Source: Desulfobacterales bacterium (GTDB taxonomy: Bacteria > Desulfobacterota > Desulfobacteria > Desulfobacterales > JAHEIW01). From it: 64,000 bases of DNA. Shown here in pieces: positions 1-8,124 of this stretch. Numbering within the stretch: the stretch's first letter is position 1; each line of letters begins with the position of its first letter. Location: NCBI GenBank assembly GCA_030066985.1, contig JASJAN010000019.1, forward strand, positions 39,962 through 103,961, written 5' to 3'. The position numbers and the translations under genes were made by a program. Below the pieces are notes generated by a model that saw only the letters and a program-made list of their open reading frames with translations, was not told where the DNA came from and did no database searches.

Positions 1-673
1 CGGTGAAAGCGCCCTTTTTATGTCCAAACAGCTCGCTTTCCATGAGGGTCTCCGGTATACCGCCGCAATTAATGACCATAAACGGTTTGCTGCTGCGCTC
101 ACTTTCCTGATGTATCGCCTTGGCAATGACCTCCTTGCCGGTGCCGCTTTCCCCGGTAATCAGAACGTTGGTTTTGGTTTTGGAAACCTGTTGTATCAAT
201 TTATAAATATGGCGCATGGCCGGGCTGTTACCAACGATCATGCCGAAATGCAGGTTTTTTTTCAGCTCGTCATCGATCTGCTTTTTTTCATGTTCGATAG
301 ACCGCAATTCAAGCGCTTTGGCAATGGTTGCCAGTAATTCATCTTTATCAAAGGGTTTGGGGACATAGTCGTAGGCGCCCTCATTCATTGCCTCCACTGC
401 TGTTTCGGTGGTGGTATAAGCGGAGATCAGAATCACCACATTGTCCGGATTTTGCTTTTTAGAGGCCCGTAGGACATCCAGACCGGTAATATCGCCGAGT
501 CGAATATCACATAGCAACAGGTCAAAATGATTTTTTTCCAGCACGCTGATCGCCTCTCGACCGGTCTCGGCACAGGTAACGGCATACCCTTCATTGGTCA
601 ACATGTATTCCAGCAGCTCACGCATGCTGAGTTCATCATCGACGACTAAAATTTTAGGAGCGCTTTGGGTCAT
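1..673 (-). CDS. sigma-54-dependent response regulator (NtrC/AtoC family), 3' part outside window
   Basis: The reverse strand reads from an ATG at 673 to the window edge, about 224 residues. Residues 1-120 form a receiver domain: KILVVDDE at the N-terminus, phosphoacceptor Asp56 in LLLCDIRLGD, and the conserved Lys in VPKPFDKDE. A linker leads into a sigma-54 AAA+ domain with Walker A GESGTGKE and the start of the GAFTGA region (ESELFGHKKGAF), which binds sigma-54. The C-terminal Fis-type DNA-binding helix would lie beyond base 1. The protein should activate sigma-54 promoters after phosphorylation. No partner kinase is visible here, so its target is unknown. Confidence is high for the family and absent for the regulon. 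Confidence 0.95.
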   Translation of the reverse strand, partial: MTQSAPKILVVDDELSMRELLEYMLTNEGYAVTCAETGREAISVLEKNHFDLLLCDIRLGDITGLDVLRASKKQNPDNVVILISAYTTTETAVEAMNEGAYDYVPKPFDKDELLATIAKALELRSIEHEKKQIDDELKKNLHFGMIVGNSPAMRHIYKLIQQVSKTKTNVLITGESGTGKEVIAKAIHQESERSSKPFMVINCGGIPETLMESELFGHKKGAFT

Positions 674-722
674 TGTTTTTTCCCCGGGTTAGAGCATATT
701 TACAGTATATTCGGTCAATTCT

Positions 723-2042
723 TCAGGAATCTTTACATTCTTCTGCTGCGTTAAAGACAATTTTTCCGCTCACCATCGTCAGACACGGCCTGCCTTTCAA
801 CCGCCACCCATCAAACGGACAATTGCGGCTCAGTGATTTAAAATGATTAACATCAACGTCATAAACAACATTCGGGTCAATAATGGTAATATCCGCGCTG
901 GCACCCGGTTTCAGACCGCACTCGATTCCTAATATACGCGCCGGCTGGGTAGACATTTTGGCAATCAGCTCGCTTAAAGAGATGACGCCTTCATGAACCA
1001 GTGATAGGCTCAGAGATACAGCCGATTCAAGACCGATAATGCCATTGGCCGCCTGGCTGAAGGCAACCGCTTTTTCGCGATCTGAATGCGGGGCGTGATC
1101 AGTGGCAATCACATCAATGGTGCCGTCCGCCAGGCCTTGCCGGATAGCTGTCCGATCTTTTTCCGAACGCAGGGGCGGATTCATTTTAGCATGGGTGCCG
1201 CTGTCTTTGACGGCCGCATCGGTCAGCAGAAAATAATGCGGGGCGGTTTCAGCCGTAACCGCTAAATTCTTAGATTTTGCCGCCCGCAGTGCCTCAACCG
1301 ATTCGGCGGTGCTCACATGGGCAATATGCACCGGTGCGCCGGTGGCTTCACTCACGGCAATGTCGCGGGCGACCATGGCACTTTCGCTGGTGTTGGATAT
1401 GCCGGCCAGCTGCAACTCTGCCGCCACCGAACCCGCATTCATGACGCCCCCGGCCACCAGATTCAAATCCTCGCAATGGGAAATCACTGGCAGATGAAGT
1501 CTTTTCGCAGCGGCCAGTGCTTTGTACATTAAAGCGTCATCCATTACCGGGTTGCCGTCATCGGATACCGCCACCACGCCGCAGGTCTTTAAGTGCTCAA
1601 AGTTACACAGTTGCCGGCCTTCAAGTCCAAGGCTGATTGCCCCCACCGGATAGACCCGCGCGGCGTTTGCCCGTGCGGCTTTTCTCAAAATCAATTCCGT
1701 TACCTGGCAATTGTCATTAACCGGCTCGGTATTGGGCATGGCACAAACAGCCGTAAAACCGCCCCAGGCAGCCGCCCGTGCACCGCTTTCAATGGTTTCT
1801 TTGTGCTCATGACCGGGCTCTCTTAGATGGACGTGCATGTCAATCAAACCCGGGCAAACAATTTTGCCGGTGGCATCGATCGTTTGCGATACCGGATCTG
1901 TCACTTGCGATTCCGGTTTGTCGTCTTTTGCTGTGTCCAGCGCAATCACATCAACGATTTTATCGTCTTCAACGATGATATCAGCGATCAGATCGATGCG
2001 GCCGGGATCGATGATCCTGCCGCCTTGAATCCGGGTTAACAT
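723..2042 (-). CDS. pyrC: dihydroorotase
   Basis: 439 residues. Converts carbamoyl-aspartate to dihydroorotate, the third step of pyrimidine synthesis. It has the amidohydrolase metal site DMHVHLREPG near the N-terminus, further ligand histidines (PVISHCED, VHIAHVST) and the catalytic ATDHAPH motif, as in class I dihydroorotases. The open frame continues upstream to 2228 but that part overlaps lepB and has no family similarity. The ATG at 2042 (MLTRIQGGRIIDPG) has a GGAG upstream and fits the usual 425-440 residue length. It is followed by lepB upstream on the same strand (50 bases apart). No pyrB is adjacent, although pyrB-pyrC pairs are common. Confidence 0.96.
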   Translation of the reverse strand: MLTRIQGGRIIDPGRIDLIADIIVEDDKIVDVIALDTAKDDKPESQVTDPVSQTIDATGKIVCPGLIDMHVHLREPGHEHKETIESGARAAAWGGFTAVCAMPNTEPVNDNCQVTELILRKAARANAARVYPVGAISLGLEGRQLCNFEHLKTCGVVAVSDDGNPVMDDALMYKALAAAKRLHLPVISHCEDLNLVAGGVMNAGSVAAELQLAGISNTSESAMVARDIAVSEATGAPVHIAHVSTAESVEALRAAKSKNLAVTAETAPHYFLLTDAAVKDSGTHAKMNPPLRSEKDRTAIRQGLADGTIDVIATDHAPHSDREKAVAFSQAANGIIGLESAVSLSLSLVHEGVISLSELIAKMSTQPARILGIECGLKPGASADITIIDPNVVYDVDVNHFKSLSRNCPFDGWRLKGRPCLTMVSGKIVFNAAEECKDS

Positions 2043-2091
2043 GGCGGGTTTCTCCGTATGCTCAAATATCTGAAAAGCATTGGGGCGGTGC

Positions 2092-2748
2092 TTATTTAAG
2101 CAAATCGCCCAGTCGGCCCCAGCGAACGCCGAAATTTTCCTTGTCCCATGACCAGTAAATGATAAAGGCTTTGCCGTTGAGCGCTTTATAGTCCACAAAT
2201 CCCCAAAAACGGCTATCATAGCTTTCATCGCGGTTATCGCCCATCACAAAAAGAGCGCTTTGCGGCACCGTGACCGGACCAAAATTATCGCGCGGTTTTG
2301 GGTGAGCCGGCAATATGCGAGGATCCGTATACACACCGTATGCATGATTGACCGGCTCTCCATTGACATACAGCTGCTTATCTCGGATCTCGATCACGTC
2401 CCCTGGAATGCCGATCACCCGCTTGATAAAATCCTTGTTGGGATCCACCGGATACTTAAAGACAACAATGTCGCCCCGCTTGGGGTTTTTGATGGGTATA
2501 ATGTTTTTGCGTAAATACGGAATTTTTACACCGTAGATAAATTTATTGACCAGGATATGATCACCGATCTGGAGGGTTTGTTTCATCGAGCCGGAAGGAA
2601 TTTTAAAAGCCTGCACCATAAACGTGCGAATAAACAATGCAATGACGATGGCAACCAAAATGGCTTCAATGTTTTCACGCCAAACACTTTTTTTACGCGT
2701 TTCGTTTTCAGATTCAGTAAGCTGTTCTGATTTCACTGTTGATGCCAA
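2092..2748 (-). CDS. lepB: signal peptidase I
   Basis: 218 residues. Membrane-bound serine protease that removes signal peptides of secreted proteins. One transmembrane helix lies at about residues 28-46 (ENIEAILVAIVIALFIR). The catalytic Ser is in PSGSMKQTL and the general-base Lys in DFIKRVIGIPGD; the family box GDNRDESYDSRFWG is present. The short cytoplasmic N-terminus and single helix match the delta-proteobacterial and Gram-positive short form rather than the longer E. coli enzyme. Likely cotranscribed with pyrC and pgpA. Confidence 0.96.
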   Translation of the reverse strand: MASTVKSEQLTESENETRKKSVWRENIEAILVAIVIALFIRTFMVQAFKIPSGSMKQTLQIGDHILVNKFIYGVKIPYLRKNIIPIKNPKRGDIVVFKYPVDPNKDFIKRVIGIPGDVIEIRDKQLYVNGEPVNHAYGVYTDPRILPAHPKPRDNFGPVTVPQSALFVMGDNRDESYDSRFWGFVDYKALNGKAFIIYWSWDKENFGVRWGRLGDLLK

Positions 2749-2800
2749 CCCTTTCTGAGCTTGGATACAGATGTCATCGTGCCGCTACAATGCCGATCAC

Positions 2801-3250
2801 CTAAAACACAAGCCGTAAGATCAGATGCGCATACAGACCTGCGATAACATCGTCTATAACAATACCGCTTCCGCCGCTCACTTTTCTTTCCAGCAGCCGA
2901 ATCGGAAACGGTTTAAAAATGTCAAAACCTCTAAAAAGGATAAACCCCAGAACGGCGCTATATACATTAAAGGGTAATCCCACAAATACCACCAGAAACC
3001 CCGCAATTTCGTCAATAACGATCTGGCCCGGATCTTTTTGTTGGATGATTTTCTCGGCCGCAGAAGCCAGCCCGATGGCGCACCCGATAAACAGCGCGAC
3101 ACAAACAACTGCCAGCCCGAAAGGCAAACGGGAGATCAGCAAACACAGGGGCAATCCGATTAATGTTCCGAATGTACCGGGTGCAAATGGCACACGCCCA
3201 ATATAAAAACCCGTCGCCAGAGACAAAACCGCATGTTCGCGAAATTTCAT
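2801..3250 (-). CDS. pgpA: phosphatidylglycerophosphatase A
   Basis: 149 residues, typical length for PgpA. Dephosphorylates phosphatidylglycerol phosphate in the inner membrane to give phosphatidylglycerol. Diagnostic signatures are GRVPFAPGTFGTLIG near the N-terminus, the metal-binding IVIDEIAGF in the middle and GIVIDDVIAGLYAH at the C-terminus, with three to four hydrophobic helices. It precedes lepB by 52 bases on the same strand and probably belongs to the same transcript. Confidence 0.95.
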   Translation of the reverse strand: MKFREHAVLSLATGFYIGRVPFAPGTFGTLIGLPLCLLISRLPFGLAVVCVALFIGCAIGLASAAEKIIQQKDPGQIVIDEIAGFLVVFVGLPFNVYSAVLGFILFRGFDIFKPFPIRLLERKVSGGSGIVIDDVIAGLYAHLILRLVF

Positions 3251-3434
3251 GGCCCGTGTCTATAATTCGATCGGCTGTTTGTCAACCGGCAATACGCCAA
3301 ATAGGCAGCAAATAATGGCGGTTGTCGATTGATATCGATCAACCACCACCGCACGATGTTGACACTCTGGCTGTTTATTGAGCTGACATTTGAATCGGCA
3401 ACAACAGAGTCCTGTATCGATCGCCAGCTCTGCC

Positions 3435-4625
3435 TTATATATCGCTGGTTTGAATTGAACTCGCTTCCTGGGTGAGGGCCTCATAAACCGCCCGCAGGGG
3501 CAGACTGCGTTCGAGTGCGATCTGACGGCAAATTTCATATTCGGGTACCAGGCGCTCAACGCCGTCGGCGCCTTTAATTTGTTTCATCTGGATTTCACCA
3601 AATGAGGTGCGCACAGTCACCTGCTTTCTGGCAAGTCGTTTGCGCGCCACTTTATGATAGCGCACGCCCAGCGATGTGGTCTCGGTCAGCAAGCGCTGCA
3701 TGAGCCGATCTTTGACCGCTTCTTCACACAGCACCTGTATCAAAGTGCCGGGGCGATCTTTTTTCATATGTATCGGTAACCAATAAACGTCAAGGGCACC
3801 GTCAGCAAAAAAACGCTCCATGATAAACCCAAACAGCTCCGGATTCATATCATCAATACTGGCTTCCAAAACGAAGATGTGATCGGTTTGTAACGCGTCG
3901 ATCGCATCGGCCGGCGACCCGGTGAGAATACGCAATACATTGGGCCGGTCAGGCAATTGCCTTTGACCGGCACCGTACCCAATATTTTTCACACGTAAGG
4001 GCGGTAGCGGACCAAAAGCTTGGGCTAAACTCGTGATAAGCGCAGCGCCGGTTGGCGTGACCAGTTCAACAGCCACGTCTGTGCCGTAGACCGGGACATC
4101 TTTCAATATCTCTATGGTTGCCGGCGCTGGAACCGGGAGTCGGCCATGCTGGCAATCGACAAATCCGGTACCCATTGGGATCATCGAAGAATTTACCTGG
4201 CTGATGTTCAGTTTTTCGAGACAAAGCGCTGTACCGACGATATCGACAATCGCATCAACGGCGCCGACTTCATGAAAATGAACTTCTTGCACAGAGCAGT
4301 CATGAATATGGGCTTCAGCTTGCGCCAGACGCTTAAATATTGCCAGGCTCTTGGCTTTAACGCCATCTGACAAGGGGCCGTTTTCAATTAAGGTCTTTAT
4401 GGCCTTATAATCCCTTGATGGACCCGATTTTTGGCGATCTACGCTAACCCTTGTGGCGCGAATTCCATTGCGCATCACCGACGTTATTCTTAAATCAAAT
4501 CCGGACAGCGGCAGACGCGACAACTCATGTTGCAGCCAATCCACTGGCGCGCCCAGGTCAAGTAAAGCGCCCAGCGTCATGTCACCGCTAATGCCAGAGA
4601 AACAGTCAAAATAAGCGTGCATCAT
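3435..4625 (-). CDS. larC: nickel pincer cofactor biosynthesis protein LarC (DUF111)
   Basis: 396 residues from the ATG at 4625 (a second ATG follows at 4622). LarC is the CTP-dependent nickel insertase (cyclometallase) that finishes the nickel-pincer nucleotide used by lactate racemase and relatives. It is recognised from YFDCFSGISGDMTLGALLDL at the N-terminus, the HFHEVGAVDAIVDIVG box and ELVTPTGAAL. The frame extends to 4703, but that part lies in an intergenic inverted repeat and does not match the family. LarB and LarE are not in the window, so the pathway's other genes must be elsewhere. Some relatives in bacteria without lactate racemase serve unidentified nickel enzymes. Confidence 0.93.
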   Translation of the reverse strand: MMHAYFDCFSGISGDMTLGALLDLGAPVDWLQHELSRLPLSGFDLRITSVMRNGIRATRVSVDRQKSGPSRDYKAIKTLIENGPLSDGVKAKSLAIFKRLAQAEAHIHDCSVQEVHFHEVGAVDAIVDIVGTALCLEKLNISQVNSSMIPMGTGFVDCQHGRLPVPAPATIEILKDVPVYGTDVAVELVTPTGAALITSLAQAFGPLPPLRVKNIGYGAGQRQLPDRPNVLRILTGSPADAIDALQTDHIFVLEASIDDMNPELFGFIMERFFADGALDVYWLPIHMKKDRPGTLIQVLCEEAVKDRLMQRLLTETTSLGVRYHKVARKRLARKQVTVRTSFGEIQMKQIKGADGVERLVPEYEICRQIALERSLPLRAVYEALTQEASSIQTSDI

Positions 4626-4680
4626 GTCACAGCTTTCTGCAGTAAATGATCTCCAAACGGGTTCTGAAAAAATATATTTT

Positions 4681-4760
4681 ACCACGAAGAACACAAAGGA
4701 CACAAAGTAAAGCTTTCATTAATATTTTTAACCTTCTGCTATCTTCGTGTTTTTCGTGGT
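4681..4760. repeat. imperfect inverted repeat (ACCACGAAGAACAC type)
   Basis: The left arm at 4681-4698 (accacgaagaacacaaag) and the right arm at 4743-4760 (cttcgtgtttttcgtggt) are complementary except for about two bases, around a 44-base AT-rich centre. The left side also holds a short direct repeat of acacaaag. Arms built from CACGAAG/ACACGAAG units are, from general knowledge, a common intergenic repeat in delta-proteobacteria. Function is unknown; it may act as a transcript-end hairpin between larC and the tRNA. Confidence 0.6.
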
Positions 4761-4803
4761 GGTTTAACGATGAAACGGATCCATTTATTGCCAGACTAAA
4801 ATA

Positions 4804-4834
4804 TTGACAAAAACGATGATGAATATAATATACA
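4804..4834 (+). promoter_or_regulatory. putative sigma-70 promoter of tRNA-Sec
   Basis: A perfect -35 hexamer TTGACA at 4804-4809 is followed by an AT-rich -10 region at 4824-4834 (tataatatac), giving usable -10 hexamers at 14 to 19 bases spacing, of which TAATAT at 4826 (16 bases) fits best. The tRNA begins 20 bases further on, the expected distance for a tRNA promoter. Confidence 0.55.
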
Positions 4835-4853
4835 TACGGTATCAAGTCGATTC

Positions 4854-4951
4854 GGAAGTGCGCAGCTGTCTGGTGAAGCTCCCGGACTTCAAATCCGGTG
4901 TGGGGCGCTAAAACCGTCCCGGGTGGGTTCGATTCCCATGCACTTCCGCCA
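4854..4951 (+). tRNA. selC: tRNA-Sec (anticodon TCA), with encoded CCA
   Basis: 98 bases including CCA. The acceptor stem is eight base pairs (ggaagtgc 4854-4861 with gcacttcc 4940-4947), as in bacterial selenocysteine tRNAs. The anticodon stem ccgga/tccgg encloses the loop cttcaaa, putting anticodon TCA at 4889-4891, which reads UGA. A long variable arm (about 4899-4923) and a T-arm with ggttcgattcc follow. The discriminator is G4948. Its presence means UGA is decoded as selenocysteine in this organism. selA, selB and selD are not nearby. Confidence 0.96.
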
Positions 4952-5240
4952 TTTTTTCGAATGTTTTCAATTTGTTTCATATCTTCCAGACCGCAATCTG
5001 CAAGTCCAAGACTACTCCAAAAGTCCTCATAAATCAAGCATAAGAGCTGATATCGGTTAAGTTAGGTGGATGCTGAATAAGCGGAAATATTAGCGCGAAG
5101 GCGATCACTAGAATACCACTGGGCTGGGGCCCCACGATTTGTTGTGAATCAGAATTGCAGGACTAAGATGGGACATCTATCTGTAGCCGGTATCTGAGCA
5201 TCCAGTTTCTACCAGAGCGTCAGGTCAAATTCGTTTTCGC

Positions 5241-6596
5241 TCACATGATGAGTGCTTCAGAAACCAGTTCCACAATGCTCTTTACTTCAATACCCAATTT
5301 ATAAGCTTTGCTCAAATCACGAATCTGAGTCATGCAGTTGAAGCAATTTGTAGCAACAATTTTTGCGCCGGTTTGACGAATCTGATCGGCTTTCTTCCTG
5401 CCCGCCGCGACCCTTAGTTTGCCGAAATCACCGGTGGATGCCAACCCCCCCCCGCCGCCACAGCAGAAGTTGCGGGCCCGATTCGGCTGCATCTCTACAA
5501 ATTCGGAAGTCAGCGTTTTCAGTACATTTCGGGGGGCTTCGATGACCCCGCCGCGCCGGGCGATGTTGCAAGGGTCGTGATACGTGATCGGGCCCTCATA
5601 TTTATTTTTTTCAAGTGGTATGCGATCCTGGCGGATGTAGCCGTCGATAAGTTCAACGATGGATCGGACCGGCGGGAAATCAAATCGTTTTCCCAGATAT
5701 TTTTCAACTTCCCAGCGCATCACGCGATATCCATGACCGCAGGGGGCCAGACCAATACTTTTCGCTTGCAATTTTTCCCGGGCATCCAGCATTCTGCGCG
5801 CGATGCGCATCATGTTATCTTTGCTGCCCTGATAATAGGCATAATTGACCGTGTCGAAATCATATGACGAGATCGTGTAATTTTCCCCTGCGGCATGCAG
5901 AATTTTGATGGCATACATTAACAAAAACGGCAGATCCCTGGCCTCAAGTGGGTGTGGGATATAAAGCACGTCTGCATTTTGCTTATCAATGGGAATTGTA
6001 AAATCGTCCTCTCCGATGTCGTCAGCCAATTCTTCTGCAATCCATTCAATGTTTTCGACAAAATCTTCGGTGGTCAGGCCCAGATAGTTGCCGACCTTGA
6101 AAGCAGTTTCAACTGGGTGCACCAGCCCGGAAGGCAGGCGTCCGATGCTGCACAACATGGCCCGGGCCAGTGACAGAACTTCTCCTGTATTTATTCCCAT
6201 TGGACAGGTTAAGGCGCATTTGCCGCACAACGTACAATCTTCAAAGGCAGCCTTGTAAAGCGCCGCCATCATCTGTTCATCGAGTGAATCTTTGGGCCTG
6301 AAAAACGGCAGACGGGACTTGAGCGGATGGAAATGTGATTGTAGCAGCTGGGATAATTTTTCAATTTTTTTTACAGGGATGACATCGCTGTCACCCATAG
6401 AGCAAAAGTAGTGACAGGATTCCGCACACAAACCGCAGTTGACACAACTGTTAAGCATGGCCTTAATCTTGCGACTGAGATGGTCTTTTACTACCTGTCG
6501 CATGTGCGCCATCTGTTGAGCCGGTTCGGCTGCCGGTCTGCCCGGAGAATCAGCCGTCTGATCACGATCTTCAATTTGGGACCTGTTTTGTTCCAT
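5241..6596 (-). CDS. tmcB: HdrD/DsrK-like iron-sulfur subunit of a Tmc-type complex (TmcB)
   Basis: 451 residues. Cytoplasmic electron-transfer subunit of the membrane Tmc complex, which connects the periplasmic cytochrome pool to cytoplasmic sulfate-reduction reactions. Two 4Fe-4S motifs are present (SCVNCGLCAESC and CTLCGKCALTCPMG), then two CCG-type cysteine-rich domains (APCGHGY...YHDPCN, NFCCGGGGG, NCFNCM) like those binding the catalytic cluster of HdrD. The frame opens at a GTG at 6665 inside the cytochrome gene. The ATG at 6596 is preferred because AAGG lies 7 bases upstream and it clears the overlap. It lies downstream of tmcA (41 bases) and tmcC in one operon. DsrK is the main alternative name, but the neighbouring tetraheme cytochrome favours Tmc. 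Confidence 0.85.
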   Translation of the reverse strand: MEQNRSQIEDRDQTADSPGRPAAEPAQQMAHMRQVVKDHLSRKIKAMLNSCVNCGLCAESCHYFCSMGDSDVIPVKKIEKLSQLLQSHFHPLKSRLPFFRPKDSLDEQMMAALYKAAFEDCTLCGKCALTCPMGINTGEVLSLARAMLCSIGRLPSGLVHPVETAFKVGNYLGLTTEDFVENIEWIAEELADDIGEDDFTIPIDKQNADVLYIPHPLEARDLPFLLMYAIKILHAAGENYTISSYDFDTVNYAYYQGSKDNMMRIARRMLDAREKLQAKSIGLAPCGHGYRVMRWEVEKYLGKRFDFPPVRSIVELIDGYIRQDRIPLEKNKYEGPITYHDPCNIARRGGVIEAPRNVLKTLTSEFVEMQPNRARNFCCGGGGGLASTGDFGKLRVAAGRKKADQIRQTGAKIVATNCFNCMTQIRDLSKAYKLGIEVKSIVELVSEALIM

Positions 6597-6637
6597 TTTT
6601 ACCTTAGGCTTAATAACCCATGACCAACAAAATCTAA

Positions 6638-7054
6638 TCAGGTTTTCCGATGGCAGCCGCCACACGTGGTCGGCCCGCTTTTAAGATTGCCGGATTTAAT
6701 TTGATTGCGATGACAGGGGGTACAGCTTCCGTGAAAGGCCTCCCTTAGAGCGGGGGTATTATCTTTTTTTTGTAAAACGTGGCATTCTTTGCAACTGCGC
6801 TCGTCGCCTTCTATATATTCAAGCTGACCGGTTTTAGCGCCCGGGGTGTGATGGCAGGCCCCGCAACCGGTTTCGTCCAGGCTGATGGTATGGTTTTCAT
6901 GCGAAAAACTGACCTGGGGTCGTCTCAGCTTCCCAAATACATCTTCGTGTGCCAGAATGTATTCTTCTTCCTGGGCTGTCGACGCCTGCCACCCTACAGC
7001 GCCGACCAGAAGCATAGCGATTAAAGGAGCTAAGATCCAAAGCTTAATTCGCAT
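6638..7054 (-). CDS. tmcA: tetraheme cytochrome c3, type II (TmcA-like)
   Basis: 138 residues. A signal peptide of about 27 residues (hydrophobic core LAPLIAMLLVGAVGW, cut near AST-A) sends it to the periplasm. Four CxxCH haem sites are visible: CGACH, CKECH, CTPCH, CGGCH, with additional histidines (FSHENH) as distal ligands. This matches class III cytochromes c3 of the membrane-associated type, which receive electrons from periplasmic hydrogenases or formate dehydrogenases and pass them to TmcB/C. It lies between tmcC and tmcB with gaps of 28 and 41 bases. Confidence 0.88.
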   Translation of the reverse strand: MRIKLWILAPLIAMLLVGAVGWQASTAQEEEYILAHEDVFGKLRRPQVSFSHENHTISLDETGCGACHHTPGAKTGQLEYIEGDERSCKECHVLQKKDNTPALREAFHGSCTPCHRNQIKSGNLKSGPTTCGGCHRKT

Positions 7055-7082
7055 GATTTCCCCGTTCTAAAAACGTCATGTC

Positions 7083-7736
7083 CTACCACTCTCGGGCCCT
7101 GAGAACCTTGCCGAACTCAGCCCCCATATAAGCCCTTGAAAACATGAAAAATAACATATGCCCCAATTTCGAAAACGGTATGGCGATCAGCAACAGCTCA
7201 CCGGCCAATACATGCGCGATCAAAAGGGGCCGGTAGGGACCCCACTGATGGGTGCATAAAAATCCGGTCAGAAACGTCAGCAGAATCATGATCAGCAGCA
7301 GGACATCCGCCAGGCGAGTGCTCTTTTTGACCTCTGGCACCACCGAGCGACGAACCAAAAAATAAACACAGGCCAGCATAACCCAGATCGCCATGATATC
7401 TGCCAGTAGATCCGGCAGACTCCACCATAGAATCTGCCAGGATTCATACCACAAGACGCTGTGGGCCAGCAAAAAGAGCGGCAAGATGATGACGCACAAA
7501 TGAAAACTGATGGTCGCAAAGGCAAAAAACGGTTGGCGGCGCATATAGGTCGATCCAAACGGAATCAGGCCATGCAGAACTGAGCGCAGGGCGTCCTTAA
7601 AACTCGTTACAGGGTAAAGCGCAGGCTCCTTTTTGCCCGTCAACATGGTAGACATTAAACGGGCCAGACAGCCTGCAATGAATATAACCAAGGCCACCCA
7701 GGCAAACGGACCACGCACCAGTTCGTAGACATCCAT
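7083..7736 (-). CDS. tmcC: cytochrome b-type membrane subunit (TmcC/DsrM, NarI-like)
   Basis: 217 residues. Integral membrane subunit related to the gamma subunit of respiratory nitrate reductase. Five hydrophobic helices are visible, with histidines in or near helices (HLCVIILPLFLLAHSV, CTHQWGP, LLIAHVLAGELLLIAIP, FSKLGHMLFF) that can ligate two haems b. The ATG at 7736 (MDVYELVRGP) is chosen because GAGG lies 7 bases upstream; the frame opens earlier at 7793 without such support. First gene of the tmcC-tmcA-tmcB operon. The order differs from the tmcABCD order known in Desulfovibrio. Confidence 0.85.
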   Translation of the reverse strand: MDVYELVRGPFAWVALVIFIAGCLARLMSTMLTGKKEPALYPVTSFKDALRSVLHGLIPFGSTYMRRQPFFAFATISFHLCVIILPLFLLAHSVLWYESWQILWWSLPDLLADIMAIWVMLACVYFLVRRSVVPEVKKSTRLADVLLLIMILLTFLTGFLCTHQWGPYRPLLIAHVLAGELLLIAIPFSKLGHMLFFMFSRAYMGAEFGKVLRAREW

Positions 7737-8124
7737 TTTGACCTCTGCATATAGTAGTTCATACCCAAAAGCTATCGCCGCTGTTGGCAACAAATAACTG
7801 CCATCCGGAAATAATCTGGGTCGAAGAGATGGTTTGTTGCAGACTTTTGTTCAATTGTCAATAGCGTGAAATTCTAATCGGATATGGTCGGAAAAGGATT
7901 TTGATAAAGACAAAAGCGCAAGGAAGTATGGAAAGGCTGGAACAACCCCCCGGCGCCTCACGGTCGCCGGCTTCCTTGCGCCGCTTGAAGAGAAAGGATG
8001 TCACAAAGGGGCAACATCGTTCAATCATACAAGAACTATGTTTCCTAATGATTATTGAACCAAATGAAAACGAAAGGTTACATGTATTACGGGGTTCAGG
8101 GGTATATGGTTAAACCGCCAACGA
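7737..8124. other. intergenic region upstream of tmcC and downstream of the TMTC-like gene
   Basis: 388 bases with no convincing gene. It must carry the promoter of the tmc operon (minus strand) and the transcript end of the TPR membrane protein gene. The only clear structure is the nested inverted repeat at 7916-7981. A plus-strand frame at 7901-8113 crosses that repeat and has no recognisable features. Confidence 0.5.
7916..7981. repeat. nested inverted repeat
   Basis: Perfect 11-base arms gcgcaaggaag (7916-7926) and cttccttgcgc (7971-7981) enclose a second GC-rich hairpin ccggcg (7950-7955)/cgccgg (7965-7970). No T-run follows on either strand, so it is not a standard terminator. It could be a small palindromic repeat or an RNA structure in the tmcC upstream region. 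Confidence 0.5.

Noticed and set aside
2043..2228. N-terminal extension of dihydroorotase
   Set aside because: It overlaps lepB, lacks family similarity and the inner ATG has a ribosome site.
3260..3559. 99-residue minus-strand frame between pgpA and larC
   Set aside because: It overlaps the larC end in another frame and shows no fold or ribosome site. A short near-palindrome at about 3320-3345 was seen but is too weak to list.
4627..5037. 136-residue minus-strand frame over tRNA-Sec
   Set aside because: It crosses the tRNA and the inverted repeat; no start signal or family features.
5231..5243. possible selenocysteine read-through at the TGA ending tmcB
   Set aside because: The family ends here and no hairpin follows the TGA in the coding direction.
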